In this document: one piece after another, positions 12,049 through 22,880 of the stretch
Numbering within the stretch: position 1 is the first letter of the stretch
Layout: every line of letters starts with the position of its first letter
From: Rhynchonema sp. JSB1_4
Lineage: Eukaryota; Nematoda; Chromadorea; Monhysterida; Xyalidae
NCBI GenBank assembly: GCA_030248065.1
Contig: JASAMV010007408.1
Span: 1-64,000 of the forward strand
Direction of reading: 5' to 3'
DNA length: 64,000 nt
Notes under the pieces: generated by a model
The model's database searches: none
Told to the model about the DNA's origin: nothing
What the model saw: the letters and a program-made list of their open reading frames with translations, nothing else
Program-made: the position numbers and the translations under genes

Positions 12049-13127
12049 ATAAGTTTCGATCGGTTTTGGTCACGTAGCAAAGCTCCAACTGCTGACACAC
12101 CAAAATTCTGCCCAAGTATTCAACGAGAACAACTTTTTTGTGATGATGGTATTATTTGACATGATTGTATCACTTCACATCATTGTGGCGCTACTTTTTG
12201 TGTCGAACGGCTTTGCCGAAGGTTGGTCAGGGCATACACTTTCTCGGCATTCAGGTCGGGGTCAATTTTGACTTTGACGTCGGCACAAAAATCTCAGATG
12301 GTTGAAAAAGTTTCTCGGTGTGACGCAGAGGTAGCGTGTCAGAGCTGAGTGGTAGGTCAGCCCATGGTTGGCTGGTGTGAACGTTTACTAGATAAACCAC
12401 AAAGGCGACAACCAGAGAGCTGCTTTGATGAAACGGGCAGCGCGCGAATTCATGTTCCTCCACCTTGTCCTTTTCGGTGAACGTGGTTCAGAGCGTCATT
12501 TGTGCGCGCAAGTTTTTGCATCAAGGAACTGTTTGTGTTGAGCAGATTCGTTTGTGGCTGGCATCACATTGTGGGTAAGGCATGTGCCAATTTACCACAC
12601 TAAATCTGTCTAAGTTTCGATCGGTTTTGGTCACGTAGCAAAGCTCCAACTGCTGACACACCAAAATTCTGCCCAAGTATTCAACGAGAACAACTTTTTT
12701 GTGATGATGGTATTATTTGACATGATTGTATCACTTCACATCATTGTGGCGCTACTTCTTATGTCGAACGGCTTTGCCGAAGGTTGGTCAGGGTATACAC
12801 TTTCTTGGCATTCAGGTCGGGGTCAGACTTTGACGTCGGCACAAAAATCTCAGATGGTTCAAAAAGTTTCTCGGTGTGGCGCAGAGGTAGCGTGTGAGAG
12901 CTGAGAGGTAGGTCAGCCCGTGGCTGGCTGGTGTGAACGTTTACTAGATACCAGCGCGCGAATTCATATTCCTCCACCTCGCCATTTTCGGTGAACATGA
13001 TTCAGAGCGTCATTTGTGCGCGCAAGTGTTTGCATCAAGGAACTGTTTGTGTTGAGCAGATTCGTTTGTGGCTGGTATCACATTGTGAGTAGGGCAGGTG
13101 CCCATTTACCACACTAAATCTGTCTAT
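12049..13127. repeat. Direct tandem duplication of a unit of about 560 bp
   Basis: The segments starting AAGTTTCGATCGGTTTTGG at 12049 and 12614 are near-identical to about 12610 and 13127. The second copy lacks roughly 44 bp (AACCACAAAGGCGACAACC and following). Both copies hold the phrase GTG(T/G)GACGCAGAGGTAGCG or its variant, a loose tRNA A-box match without a B box. No convincing coding potential. Confidence 0.85.
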
Positions 13128-13589
13128 CATCGGTCGATCACAGCACGATCAGCTGGCCTTCGAATATGAACCCTCCGTGATCAATCGGTGACCACGACCA
13201 CTTGCGCAAAGTGTGGCCTCATCGCACCGGCTGTTTTGTCCGCTGATTTTGAGATCACACTAAGCGCTTTATAGAGACACTGTCCATTAAACAGTAAACA
13301 ACGAGTTTTGAATCTAATCACCTAACATCCTGCATACAGGTCAGGTGACAAAATGTTGGGTCCCCAAATTTTAAAACACGACGTGGTTCATCGTCAGAAT
13401 GAATGTTCAAAGGAAATTTCTGGGCAACAGCCGTTGATTTGTGGCGAGGTTATAATTCTATCATGGCAAGTAACCAGTGCTGATGTCATCACCACGACCA
13501 GTGTCGCGCTGGATACACAACAGAGTAGAAAAATTAGCATTAAAGTGGTAATCACGTGCCATGATCTTGTTTGAGGGGCCGACGGGCGG

Positions 13590-13866
13590 GCAATTGAGCA
13601 AAGCACATTTGAGCAAGACCACTTTGAGCAAGTGAAAAATAGCAGGGGCTAAAAGAGCAGAACCTAAAAATGAATAGGTCTAAGCCTAAGCTCAAGCACA
13701 AACCTAAGCCTATATGTGGAAGCCTGGGCCAAATCCTAAGCCTAATGCAAAATCAGTCTGTCTAACCACTGGGACAAAATAAAACTCCTGCTCTTTTGGC
13801 TCTGCCCTTTTTTCGTGCTGAAAGTGGTCTCGCCCAAACGTACTTTGCTCAATTGCCCGGCCACCG
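13590..13866. mobile_element. Foldback element family F, copy 1, with TTAGGC-like interior
   Basis: The left arm reads GGGCAATTGAGCAAAGCACA then TTTGAGCAAGACCACTTTGA. The right arm is its reverse complement, ending TTGCTCAATTGCCC. Between the arms lie degenerate copies of the nematode telomere word (CCTAAGCCTAAGC, CCTAAGCCTA). The element at 54920-55590 has the same arms and the same kind of interior. Confidence 0.75.
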
Positions 13867-13908
13867 CGGGGCTGGCCGCAATCCAAACCCCAAAACTGCC
13901 ACATATAG

Positions 13909-16900
13909 ACTTCGAGACGTGGTGCGCCGGTCTGCCGACAGCGGGCGCCCACCCGACTGTGACCGGTGGACAGTTTGGCGGATGCAGCACGGTCGACGGC
14001 GTGGTCGTTGCGTCCATGTACACGCACGGCAGTTGCTTCAGCCTTGACAAGTTGGCAGACAATGGGGCGAAACGATGGCTGTGCGCCGAGCACGACTGCA
14101 CCAGGCGGTACGGAACATATTTGTTGGTCGTTGTGTTACTACATAGACGTTGTTGCGTGTGGGTACACAACGACGACATACTTTTGGGAGAAGCTTTTCA
14201 AAAACGCACTGTCTGATCCGTAAAGCGCACGCCAGAGCGCGCAGCCAGCTGAGTTTTCTTAGCATTTCGCATATTCCAAGTCATCCCCTGGTCCCAACTA
14301 ATTACCAACTTTTTCCAAAACCCAAATATGTCAGGGGGAACAAGACGATACGAAAAAGGCTATTGGGCGCCCATGACTGGTGAAAGGTGTGAAACATGTT
14401 AGGTCCCTGTCTATTGACACGATAAGAACACTGACATTATCCATCTCCGACAATGGCATGAATAACTTAAAAATACTGCGCACGATGAACTTGTTTCTGT
14501 TTGATGAAACCAAAGAAAATAATAGCTCTACGAAAACGTTTTGAAATTTCGATGTCGTTTATTATGTTACATCGATTTCCAGTCCCGGCGGTCGTTTGGC
14601 GATCATACCCACGATGGCGGTCAGTCAAAATGTGCATTTGATTGGAACCGGTCTGGTTCGTGTTCTCCGTTCAGAACTTCGAATTCTATACGTTGGGTGA
14701 GAACAGTCTGAAAAAATGACCGCACACAAACATCCTCTAAACAGGGCGTTCGTTGCGACTGGATTGGCCTGCGCAAAGTGGCCGGAGTTTGGCAGTGGAG
14801 AAACGTCGGTGGCGGATTCGGCGACGTGACCGCTCAGATAGAACCAAGTTGTAAGTGCGGACGTTTTGGCGCGCAGGGACACCAGCTGCGATTTTTTGGC
14901 TGATTGAGGCCTGCGCATGAAGTGCGTGAAAGCACGCAGTCGTGCGACTTGAGCCTGCAAAGACAAACAAAAAATATCTGACGCTCAGGCTCAGCGATGT
15001 AGTGAAGACACGGGGCTGAAACGGTCAGAGGCGCGCAGCGCGGCCAATAGTTTTGTCGCCAAATCATGTCGTCAAAAAGTCTTCGAACAAACAATAATAC
15101 ATTACAGCCCCACATGAGCGCGAAAATAATGCATGTGTGATTTGACGACAAAATGTGACGACATGATTGACGACATTACTATAAGCCCACAGTGCGGTGC
15201 ATTCGTACGCATTAGTCGCTTCAACACAGTGCATACGCAGCATCGCCGGGCTCCAGTTCCAAAAATTTGTCCTAGCGAGCGAGCAGCTTGTCGAATAACA
15301 ATCCTTCACAGTCATTGCATTCGTGGTGACTTTTGGGACCAACTGTTGTCTATCATTGGAAGTTTTGCATTGTTCTGTCTTGTATAATCAAAGTTGATAA
15401 ATATGTAAATCACATAGGGTGATATTTTCGAAACGGTGTAAAGGTCAGTTGGGTGTAAAGGTCGGTGGAGAGCTCCGTCGACAGCTCAGTGTGATAGACC
15501 TCGGTGTAAACTTAAAACATTCCACGTTGATAACAGGCAATGTTTCACGTTTACACCGAGCTACGCCGACCGAGCTTTCGACCGAACTTTACACCGACCT
15601 TTACGCCCAACTGACCTTTACACCGTTTCGAAAATTCCACCCATAGTTGCCATCACCCCCCCTATATATCTGTTGATTATATTTCGACATAGTGTATAAA
15701 CCCATTCAGCGATGTTTGGAGCGGGCTGGGTCGACGCCATTCTGGATGAATGTTTTAGGAATTGCCAATTCAGGCAAAGAGTGGTTCAACATTGCTTGCT
15801 GCGTCGCTCAAAAACACGTGGCCTGTCATCGCACAACACCAACAATGTTCAATGGCTCTGCGCCTGAATTGGCGATGTCTGAAACATTCGTTTAGAATGG
15901 CGTCGACCCAGCCAGCTCCAAACATCGAGAATGGGGCTTATACACATTGTCGAAATATAATCAACAGACTTATATTGGTCGCACAATGACTTCATAAAAA
16001 TTGGTCAATTTTTTTCCTGAATCGTAAAGAGGGAAACTTTTTTTTATTTATTTATTTATTTGAGTTTTTGCACCTCCAGTGCCAGGTGAATGCAAACGCC
16101 CGCAGGCAATGTGGCAAATCCTGTTAGAAAAACATGAAAATCTAACGTGAATTGAAATCACAGGTTCACGATGTACATGTATAAATAAGCAAAGTAAAGG
16201 CAAACTACGCCAACACGAGCCCGATTTCGCAGGTGGTGTAGTTACAAAACGCAAAGAAAGAGAAATCCTCATGCACCATGTTGTATATTCTACAACGTGT
16301 AACATTTCCCAAATCAGCAGCCACGTGTGAATGTTTCACCAATCTGCCACCTCCGAAATCGGGCTCGTGTTGGCGTAGTGTTACTATACAGTCGTATTGT
16401 CCAGTAAAGGCAGTCTACGGGAGGTTGTCACTCAGCCCCCGAATACCGTAACCCACCGCAAGCGAGATCGTTGCGAGACCCATGCTGATCGCTGCTTATC
16501 GACACGTGTATTAGCGGCAGCAAGCTGGAAATTGTCATCGTGCGCGTCGATCACCAAAACTTCTAAATGTTGGTTGGTGTTGGCGCTAACACGCAAAACA
16601 TAGATAAAAACAAAATGGTCTCGACACGATCCTTGCAGATCAATATTACGGTGGGTTACGGTATTCGGGGGCTGAGTGACAACCTCCCGTAGACTGCCTT
16701 TAAGTATTGGTAGCACAATGGCTATATAAGAATTCATCAAAATCCATCCTGATTTTCACGTTCAGTCACTCTTAACTACTGTGCTATGATTCTCACAAAA
16801 CATTTTCAGCTGAAAATAATCCAGCAGATCAACCACGTTGCCGCAGGTCTGAAACATTCTCTTTACTACGTGTTTTGTGTGCGATCACGCAACGCAACGT

Positions 16901-17853
16901 CATTGCCCCGTCACTGTCCCTCTTTACGGTTCAGGAAAAAAAGTTGACCAATTCTTATAAAGTCATTGTGCGACCAATACTGAATTGTTACAGAAATTGT
17001 GACGAGGCAATGACGTTGCGTTGCGTGATCGCACACAAAGCATGTAGTAAAGAGAATGTTTCAGACCTGTGGCAACGTGGTTGATGTGCTAGATTATTTT
17101 CAGCTGAAAATGTTTTGTGAGAATCACAAATAGCACAGTGGTTAAGAGTGACTGAACGTGAAAATCAGGATTGATTTGATGAATTCTTATATGGTCATTG
17201 TGCGACCAATACCAACTGCTGCGATCATCGGTGCCTGCAATTTACCGCAAACACCACATCCCTATACTTGCAGTGTGGTCATATTCTGGCGGCACGAACG
17301 GCGGCGTCCGCTCTCCGAGCGCAGCGGCGCCGGGCGCCTTCGGCTCCGGCGACGACGTTGATGGACGATGGTGGATTTGTGAATACCGTACGCATTTCGC
17401 AAACTTTACAATGTTTTTTTTATGAAACTGCGTTTCACATCGCCCGAAAACGGGGACCGAACGTGCCAAAAACGTTTTGTATCTCGATTTGCGGTTTTCA
17501 TTACATCATCGTGTGCTGATACAAAGACAACCATCTGTATAGCCCCAAATCTCAAGATTTCGTGTTCGTCAAGCAAATGTTTTGCAGCCAATCCGCACGC
17601 CCGAGTGAGGTTCCAGCAGACGGCGTTGGATCGGATCGGTGCAGCGGCATACGAACTCGGACGATCGAACGAAACGGTTAGAGAATACGAACAGCGTTCA
17701 TATATGTATGTAAGAGGCAAATTGCTGTTTGGGCAAGCTACTTTGTTGATGTTTCGCCGGTCTTGGACTATATTTCAAATACGGCGAACGTCTGTAAGTC
17801 TGTTTGACGTCATTTTAGATACAAAAGCGACACAGATCGCAGAATCGCTCTGA
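13909..17853 (+). CDS. C-type lectin-like domain protein (5' end not found)
   Basis: Five exons join in frame: 13909-14107, 14583-14691, 14745-14850, 17274-17387 and 17588-17853 (TGA). Together they read as one C-type lectin fold. WC..GLPTAG comes first, then GSCFSLDKLADNGAKRWLC, C..PGGRLAIIPT, CDWIGLRKVAGVWQW (the WIGL and W.W landmarks), LWSYSGGTNGG and DGRWWICEY at the end of the domain. All junctions have GT/AG and compatible phases (2, 0, 1, 1). A basic tail of about 85 residues follows and shows no domain. The exon with start codon and signal peptide was not found, so secretion is inferred from the family. Calcium-binding EPN/QPD residues are not evident, so sugar binding is uncertain. 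Intron 3 (14851-17273) is a cluster of foldback elements. An alternative last exon at 15186-15298 was considered and rejected. Confidence 0.72.
15055..15190. repeat. Dispersed repeat (ACGACATGAT/TGACGACATT family)
   Basis: The words CAATAATACAT, ATGAGCGCGAAAATAATGCA and GACGACATGATTGACGAC also occur, diverged, at about 57140-57245. Both copies carry partly inverted GTCGTCA words and lie inside introns. Class unknown. Confidence 0.6.
15417..15642. mobile_element. Foldback MITE family A, copy 2 (226 bp, TSD ATA)
   Basis: The ends are GGGTGATATTTTCGAAACGG and CCGTTTCGAAAATTCCACCC. ATA duplications lie at 15414-15416 and 15643-15645. It has two arms, and the centre carries AAAACATTCCACG and GGCAATGTTTCACG. 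Same length as the copy at 33855. It lies in intron 3 of the lectin gene. Confidence 0.92.
15667..15974. mobile_element. Foldback element in the lectin intron
   Basis: The arms of about 100 bp begin TCTGTTGATTATATTTCGAC and end with the reverse complement near 15970. Within the arms, GGGTCGACGCCATTCT pairs with AGAATGGCGTCGACCC. CTGAAACATTCG sits at the inner edge of the right arm. No coding capacity. Confidence 0.8.
16204..16379. mobile_element. MITE family B, copy 2 (176 bp)
   Basis: Inverted ends ACTACGCCAACACGAGCCCG and CGGGCTCGTGTTGGCGTAGT. The interior matches the copy at 7195-7380 in reverse orientation (CATGCACCATGTTGTATATT, CAAATCAGCAGCCACGT, GAATGTTTCACC). Confidence 0.88.
16405..16702. 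mobile_element. Foldback element, TAAAGGCAGTCTACGGGAGG ends
   Basis: Long inverted arms (about 75 bp and near perfect: GGTTGTCACTCAGCCCCCGA, ATACCGTAACCCACCG) surround a core of about 160 bp. The flanks allow a TA target duplication, as in Tc1/mariner MITEs, but this is weak evidence. Confidence 0.75.
16703..17217. mobile_element. Nested foldback elements in the lectin intron
   Basis: Outer arms: AGTATTGGTAGCACAATGG... on the left and ...CATTGTGCGACCAATAC on the right. Inner arms (about 16741-16875 and 17030-17172) pair almost perfectly over CCTGATTTTCACGTTCAGTC, AAACATTTTCAGCTGAAAAT and GGTCTGAAACATTCTCTTTA. A further diverged copy of the GTCATTGTGCGACCAATA phrase lies at 16963 and, inverted, at 15974. 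Confidence 0.7.
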
Positions 17854-17859
17854 TTTTTT

Positions 17860-18258
17860 TACCGGAGTTTTCCACTTAAAGCCCCCCGAATAGAGCCCTC
17901 GGGGCTCTAAGTGGAAAATTTTCCACTTAAAGCCCCCGGGGGCTCTAATTGGATTTATTTTTTTACGGACCATTGATTTTACATCGAACAGTAAACTTGC
18001 CAAAATAGTTCAAATTAGTGTAAGAATGATCAAAATACCGCACTTTTCTGTTGTTTTACCAACGTTTTGCCCCGTTTAGATGAACATCCTCACAATCAGG
18101 TTGAAATGTGGTATCAGAATGTCAAAATGCTGGCCTAAAGTGTCCCTACTGCCAACGATGAAAACACCCAGTTTTCCGCTTAAAGCCCCGAGGGCTGTAA
18201 GTGGAAACGTTTCCACTTAAAGCCCCCGGGGGCTCTACTTGGATTTTTTCTTTCTGGT
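17860..18258. repeat. Palindromic TTTCCACTTAAAGCCCC units
   Basis: Units of about 40 bp read TTTTCCACTTAAAGCCCCC..GGGGGCTCTAAGTGGAAA and are nearly self-complementary. Two adjoin at about 17870-17955 and two at about 18174-18245. The sequence between them is unremarkable AT-rich DNA. The T-poor tract begins directly after the last unit. Confidence 0.8.
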
Positions 18259-18889
18259 CGGGGAAGAAAACCGGAAAAAAACAGAGACGCACCCCAAAAA
18301 CGCAAACAACACAACCGCCAAAAAAGCCAAGACCGCGAAACGAGCGAAGACCCCAAACGCGACCCACAACAAAGAAACGCCGACCAACCGCGCGACGCCG
18401 AACCGCGCACCGACCGACCAACGCCGCCCAAACCCACCGGGCGGCGACCAAAACACACGAACACGAAACAGAGCAACAGACACAGCACACGAGAGAAAAA
18501 ACCCAAAGAGAACAAACGCCGCACGCGCCCGCAGCGAGAAACGCAGCAAAAAAACAAACCGAACGACACAACACAGCAAACCGCAAGCGCGAGCCGAAGC
18601 CGCCGCGCCGCCAAAGCGCGCCACCACCGCCAGAAAACCACACGAGAAACCGAAACAAGCAGCAGAACCACAGAACCAAAAAACAAAAAAAATCACGCAG
18701 CACCCAGCCGCCACTCACAAAACACAGCAAAAAACAGCACACCAACCACGCCACACAACACCACACACCAACACGCAACGCAACGACCCACAACACAACA
18801 ACCACAAAAAAACCAACTCCAACCAAAGAGACAACCAAACCCCCAAACAACAAAAACAAAACAAACCAAAAAACAAACCCACACCAAAC
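18259..18889. other. T-free tract (A/C/G only), probably not genic
   Basis: There is no T on the + strand from 18259 to 18692 (434 nt). Only three T occur in the whole 631 nt (18693, 18715, 18818). TAA, TAG and TGA therefore cannot occur on the + strand, and the minus strand, lacking A, has none either. Long frames stay open in several registers on both strands. These frames (about 240-255 codons) are composition artefacts made of K, N, T, P, R, H, Q, E and A only, or of hydrophobic residues on the other strand. The tract may be a consensus artefact of a hard-to-read region. Confidence 0.85.
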
Positions 18890-18956
18890 TTCATTACATC
18901 AAAGCACGTGGGACTGCGACAAGAAGTACTGCAAAGCAAACCACCAGATACCCAGA

Positions 18957-20458
18957 TACCGTAAAACCTAAAATACAAGGGGGGGGGCTGTATTTTTTCA
19001 CTGACCCCTTTTAGGGGGCTGTATTTTTGGGGGGCTCTATTTTGGGGGGCTGTATTTTTTCGCTGCCCAAAATCTCAAAAAATGTTCCCAAAAATGCCCC
19101 TCAAGTTTCAACACTAATTTTTGGCACTTTTAGAAGATTTTTGGGGTCATTTTTTCAGAAATCCCACTCTCGGGTGTGGGAAATTTTTGATTTTTTTGGA
19201 GAACCCCTCTGGCAGTGTAGTTCCTGGGGTGGGAGGGGGTTCCCCTACCGTAAAACCTAAAATACAAGGGGGGGGCTGTATTTTTTCACTGACCCCTTTT
19301 AGGGGGGCTGTATTTTTGGGGGGGCTCTATTTTTGGGGGGGGGGCTGTATTTTTTCGCTGCCCAAAATCTCAAAAAATGTTCCAAAAATTACCCCTAAAA
19401 TGGAGTTCTGTCAGGGTGTTACTGGTCATTATTGAGTGTTTTTAGGTGCCGGTCTTCCATAAAAGGCTTTACGTAATCATATACTCAACCACAAACGTTG
19501 TACACAAGGTGTCTTATACAAGAACTTGACTTTACGACCCCACAAGTGGGGAATTCCAAGTTGGGGGGCTGTATTTTTGGGGGGGCTCTATTTTTTCACT
19601 GACCCCTTTTAGGGGGGGCACTCCCGGAATATACGGGACCTGACCAAAAAAATGCCAAATTGTACAGAAATCACACCAAACTTTTTCCTGGGGTTTTGAG
19701 GGGCGCAGAAAACGATTTTGGAGACCATTTTGGCATCCCAGCTAAGCCTAACACCTAAAAACCTGTTTAAGCCTGAATAAGCCTAATCCTCTGCTGAAAG
19801 CGCTTGTGTGCCGCAGCTGCTCGTGCGCACGTCAGCACACAATAGACTGGTCCAACGTGTGTTTGATGCTCACACGAACACCGATTGCAGCAATGAGCCG
19901 CGTTCATTGGCTGGCGAGCCATGCCTGATTCAGCAAGAGGCGCCTGTTTGCGGTGGCTGATCTCACTGCGTTTTGCACGGACACGATGTAGGGTCGAAAT
20001 TAGCCATTGCGTTGCGGCGGTACCAACGCACGACACTTTGCGCGTGCACGATGTAGGGATCTAATTATCCATCGAATCAGGCATGGCTCGCCAGCCAATG
20101 AACGCGGCTCATTGCTGCAATCGGTGTTCGTGTGAGCATCAAACACACGTTGGACCAGTCTATTGTGTGCTGACGTGCGCACGAGCAGCTGCGGCACACA
20201 AGCGCTTTCAGCAGAGGATTAGGCTTATTCAGGCTTAAACAGGTTTTTAGGTGTTAGGCTTAGCTGGGATGCCAAAATGGTTTCCAAAATCGTTTTCTGC
20301 GCCCCTCAAAACCCCAGGAAAAAGTTTGGTGTGATTTCTGTGCAATTTGGCATTTTGTGGTCAGGTCCCGTATATTCCGGGAGTGCCTTAGGGGGGGGGG
20401 CTGTATTTTTGAGGGGCTCTATTTTTTGGGGAGGGGCTCTATTTTAGGGAATACGGTA
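18957..20458. mobile_element. Composite element with TACCGTAAAACCTAAA ends and GGGGGGCTGTATTTT phrases
   Basis: The element starts ATACCGTAAAACCTAAAATA and ends TTTTAGGGAATACGGTA. Inside, GGGGGGCTGTATTTTT and GGGGCTCTATTTT phrases with CACTGACCCCTTTTAGGGG are repeated many times. A foldback element (19619-20385) and a CAGTGTAGTTCCTGG fragment (about 19215) are inserted. The same phrases, reverse-complemented, fill 35680-36985. Confidence 0.6.
19619..20385. mobile_element. Large foldback element (767 bp), CACTCCCGGAATATACGGGA ends
   Basis: Two arms of about 350 bp are nearly perfect inverted copies around a short centre near 20010. They carry GGGTTTTGAGGGGCGCAGAA, GCTAAGCCTAACACCTAAAA and CGTTCATTGGCTGGCGAGCC, each answered in reverse. 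Very little loop separates the arms. The CACT terminus would fit a CMC-type (CACTA) element, but no clear target duplication is seen. Confidence 0.8.
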
Positions 20459-20459
20459 A

Positions 20460-20846
20460 TCCCCCTAAGGTGCACTAATCGCGGCGACCAAGGTATACTA
20501 TTACACTAACCACCGCGCCACTAACCGCCTCAATTTTTGCCTGAAATCGGCATTTTTAGGTCAATGATGTCAAAAGTCGCCAAAATACCCTTTTTATGGA
20601 GAATGTCTTCCAAAATCGGTCAAATTTTCTACCTAAAAAAGTCTTTTTCCTGGATTTGGGTGTCCCCCTTGTCCCCAGGGAAGCACACTAACCGCCGCGC
20701 CGGACCAGGAACTACACTGGTCTGGGCGAGCCGGTCCGATTGCGATGCGACCTCTGTTGCTACTTTGTAATTTGATTAAAAAATTGAATTTGATTTGATT
20801 TCTTAGTACGCTGCTCAATCGCCGAAAACAGCAACACAGCAAAAAC
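20460..20846. repeat. Repeat fragment upstream of CISD
   Basis: Phrases CGCCAAAATACCCTTTTTAT, GTCAAATTTTCTACCT and a terminus GGACCAGGAACTACACTG (about 20703-20720) identify a piece of the CAGTGTAGTTCCTGG family. The last ~100 bp before the CISD start codon are unique. No core promoter element is recognisable. Confidence 0.5.
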
Positions 20847-22880
20847 ATGGTTTACGGAGTCAAGGTCACATTCGACGAGGGCACAACAAGTGAGTGAGTG
20901 TGGTGTGTGGAGTGGATGGACGACGAGACGAGCGTGAGATCACTCTCGCCCAGTGTAGTTCCTGGGGGGAGGGGGGTCCCCCCTCGGGTACGCTATCTCC
21001 CCCTCGGTGGTACACTATCCCCCTATCTCCCCCTCCGGGCAATGGTGTAGCTGGGGGGGAGTGGGGAGTACCCCCCTAGGTACAGTAGGTAGGTTGCCGC
21101 CCCTCGCCTGGTACAGTAGGTAGGTTGCCGCCCCTCCCCTGGTACAGTAGGTAGGTTGCCGCCCCACCTAACTTTTCACCCAAAACATTCATTTTTGGCT
21201 TAAAATTGCATAAAATTAGCATATTTGTCTGCAAATAGGCGAAAAATCGCGCGCTGCGCGCGAAATTGGTGTTTTAGGCCACATTTTCTTCAGTATTTAG
21301 ACATAAAAAATTTCGGTTTCCAGATGACCCCCCCCCAAGTGGTACGACCCCCCCCCTAGCTCGGCCGGTACAGTAGGTAGGTTGCCGCCCCGCATTTTGG
21401 GTGGTACAGTAGGTTGCCGCCCCGCCTGGGTAGCTACACCACTGCCTCCGGGTACACTATCTCCCCCAATTTTTGCCTAAAATGGCCATTTTTAGGCCTA
21501 AAATGGGCATTTTTAGGCCTAAAATGTGTGATTTTCAGGTCAATGTTCTCAAAAGTCGCCAAAATATCCTTTTTATGAAGAATTTTTTCCAAAAAGGGGC
21601 AAAAATAGGTCAAATTTTCTACCTCAAAAAGTGACTTTTTCCCGAATTTGGGTCTTCCCCGCCCTTCCCCCCTCGGGGGTACACTATCTCCCCCTCCGAA
21701 AAAAAGGGGGGTCCGCTATCTCCCCCTCCGGACCAGGAACTACACTGCTCTCGCTTGGCGGTTTTGGATATCAGTTTGATATGACCTAACGTCGACAAAA
21801 AGACTTTCTGGCATAGCACCCAGTAATAATGTAATAGTAGTGAGTTTTGCCCGTTTCGGCCTGTTTTCACAGACGAGCGAGGTGCCAGGCCTCGTCGGGG
21901 CGAACACCTCTGGCCAAATGACCTCCAAAAAGGAGCTCGAGCAGATCTTATTGCTCAAGCTTAAAACATCACCCAATCAAAACCAAAAGGCCAATCCCAT
22001 AGAAACGCCTAAATTTTAAGTGCCGGTGACCCTAAACCACAGTTTTTTTTTAAATTCACTGGGTGCATCTTGCACCTAATATGTCAAATTTTAGGTGCAA
22101 CTTGCACCTAGAATTTTGTTTTATGAACAAAGTGTGAAAAATCTAGGTGCAAGTTGCACCTAACCTTTATTTTTAGGTGCAATTCTGATATTTTAGGTGC
22201 AAATTGCGCCTAAAAAGTGTCTAAAAAACCTATGCGCTTGGAACCACACTGCATGGGCATTGGGCAGTTCATATGTCAGTTCGATGATGATTTGCTCGTT
22301 CAGTCAGCGACGTCGTTCGTCTGATGCCGGTGATCGTGGGCGCGGGCGCGGTCGGATTCTATTTGGGTCGATGCTGGGGCGCGTGCAAGACCAAAGTCAA
22401 TCAAACTGTGGACAAGGAGAACCCCAAAGTTGTGACAATGGTCGGGCCGGAGGAAGTGGGCGACAAGAAGTCCTTCTGTCGTTGTTGGCGATCGAAACAG
22501 GTTTGTGCTTCTTCTTGACTCAATACGAATGTTGGGGATGTAGTTTTGTGCAGCTGATATTTTGTCTCAAATTCTCCAGTGCAATTTGTATGCGCCAAAG
22601 CACAGATCTCACCTCAAAATTTGTATCTGCGGTTGTAGACGCAGTTGCTGGGGTGCGAGAGTTTTGTGTTGGTTTTCATGTTTATTTTCATCCACCTAGT
22701 GTGGGAAAACTGACTGCATACAATCATACTCCCGTCTTGTTCAAAATCACCATAGAAACTTTTAACGCCGAACGCTGACTGTTGTTGAACTTTTAGTTCC
22801 CTTACTGCGATGGTTCGCACAACAAACACAACGATGAGACAGGCGACAATGTTGGACCACTGGTCGTCAGAGGAAAGTAG
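20847..22880 (+). CDS. CISD: CDGSH iron-sulfur domain protein (mitoNEET/NAF-1 family)
   Basis: Three exons: 20847-20889, 22304-22500 and 22797-22880. They join in phase (43 + 197 + 84 nt) to give 107 residues, close to the usual length of human CISD1. Exon 2 encodes a single N-terminal membrane anchor (MPVIVGAGAVGFYLG), then KENPKVV and CRCWRSKQ. Exon 3 starts FPYCDGSH and ends ETGDNVGPLVVRGK before TAG. The three Cys and one His of CxCx(n)CxxxH that bind the 2Fe-2S cluster are all present. Family members sit in the outer mitochondrial or ER membrane, face the cytosol and act in Fe-S and redox homeostasis. Exon 1 (MVYGVKVTFDEGTT) is assigned from its ATG, strong GTGAGT donor and phase; it is less certain than exons 2 and 3. 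Intron 1 holds a hAT-like element. CISD1 versus CISD2 identity cannot be settled here. Confidence 0.92.
20951..21747. mobile_element. hAT-like MITE, CAGTGTAGTTCCTGG family, in CISD intron 1
   Basis: Ends CAGTGTAGTTCCTGGGG and CCAGGAACTACACTG. Flanks CTCTCGCC (20943-20950) and CTCTCGCT (21748-21755) match at 7 of 8, a hAT-type target duplication. The inside carries GGTACACTATCTCCCCCTC and GGTACAGTAGGTAGGTTGCC phrases in series, G- and C-runs and a GCGCGCTGCGCGCGAAAT palindrome. The middle (about 21050-21435) is itself an inserted unit of the CAGTAGGTTGCCGCCCC type. Confidence 0.82.
22015..22230. repeat. TTAGGTGCAA phrase element
   Basis: At least five copies of (T)TAGGTGCAA or its complement TTGCACCTA lie in 200 bp. 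The same phrases recur, much more densely, at 43985-44050, 45365-45450 and 46495-46850 inside the large element of HUWE1 intron 8. It lies in CISD intron 1, just upstream of exon 2. Confidence 0.6.

Noticed and set aside
12310..12365. tRNA gene in the duplicated block
   Set aside because: An A-box-like phrase exists but no B box, and the block cannot fold into a cloverleaf by eye.
15186..15298. Alternative last exon of the lectin gene (phase fits, ends in TAA)
   Set aside because: The exon at 17274 supplies the expected lectin landmarks (W..G..NGG and WWICEY) in phase, and 15186 has a weak acceptor next to a dispersed repeat.
18146..18971. Overlapping ORFs of 159-256 codons on both strands
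   Set aside because: The tract has almost no T, so stop codons cannot form; amino-acid composition is purely compositional.
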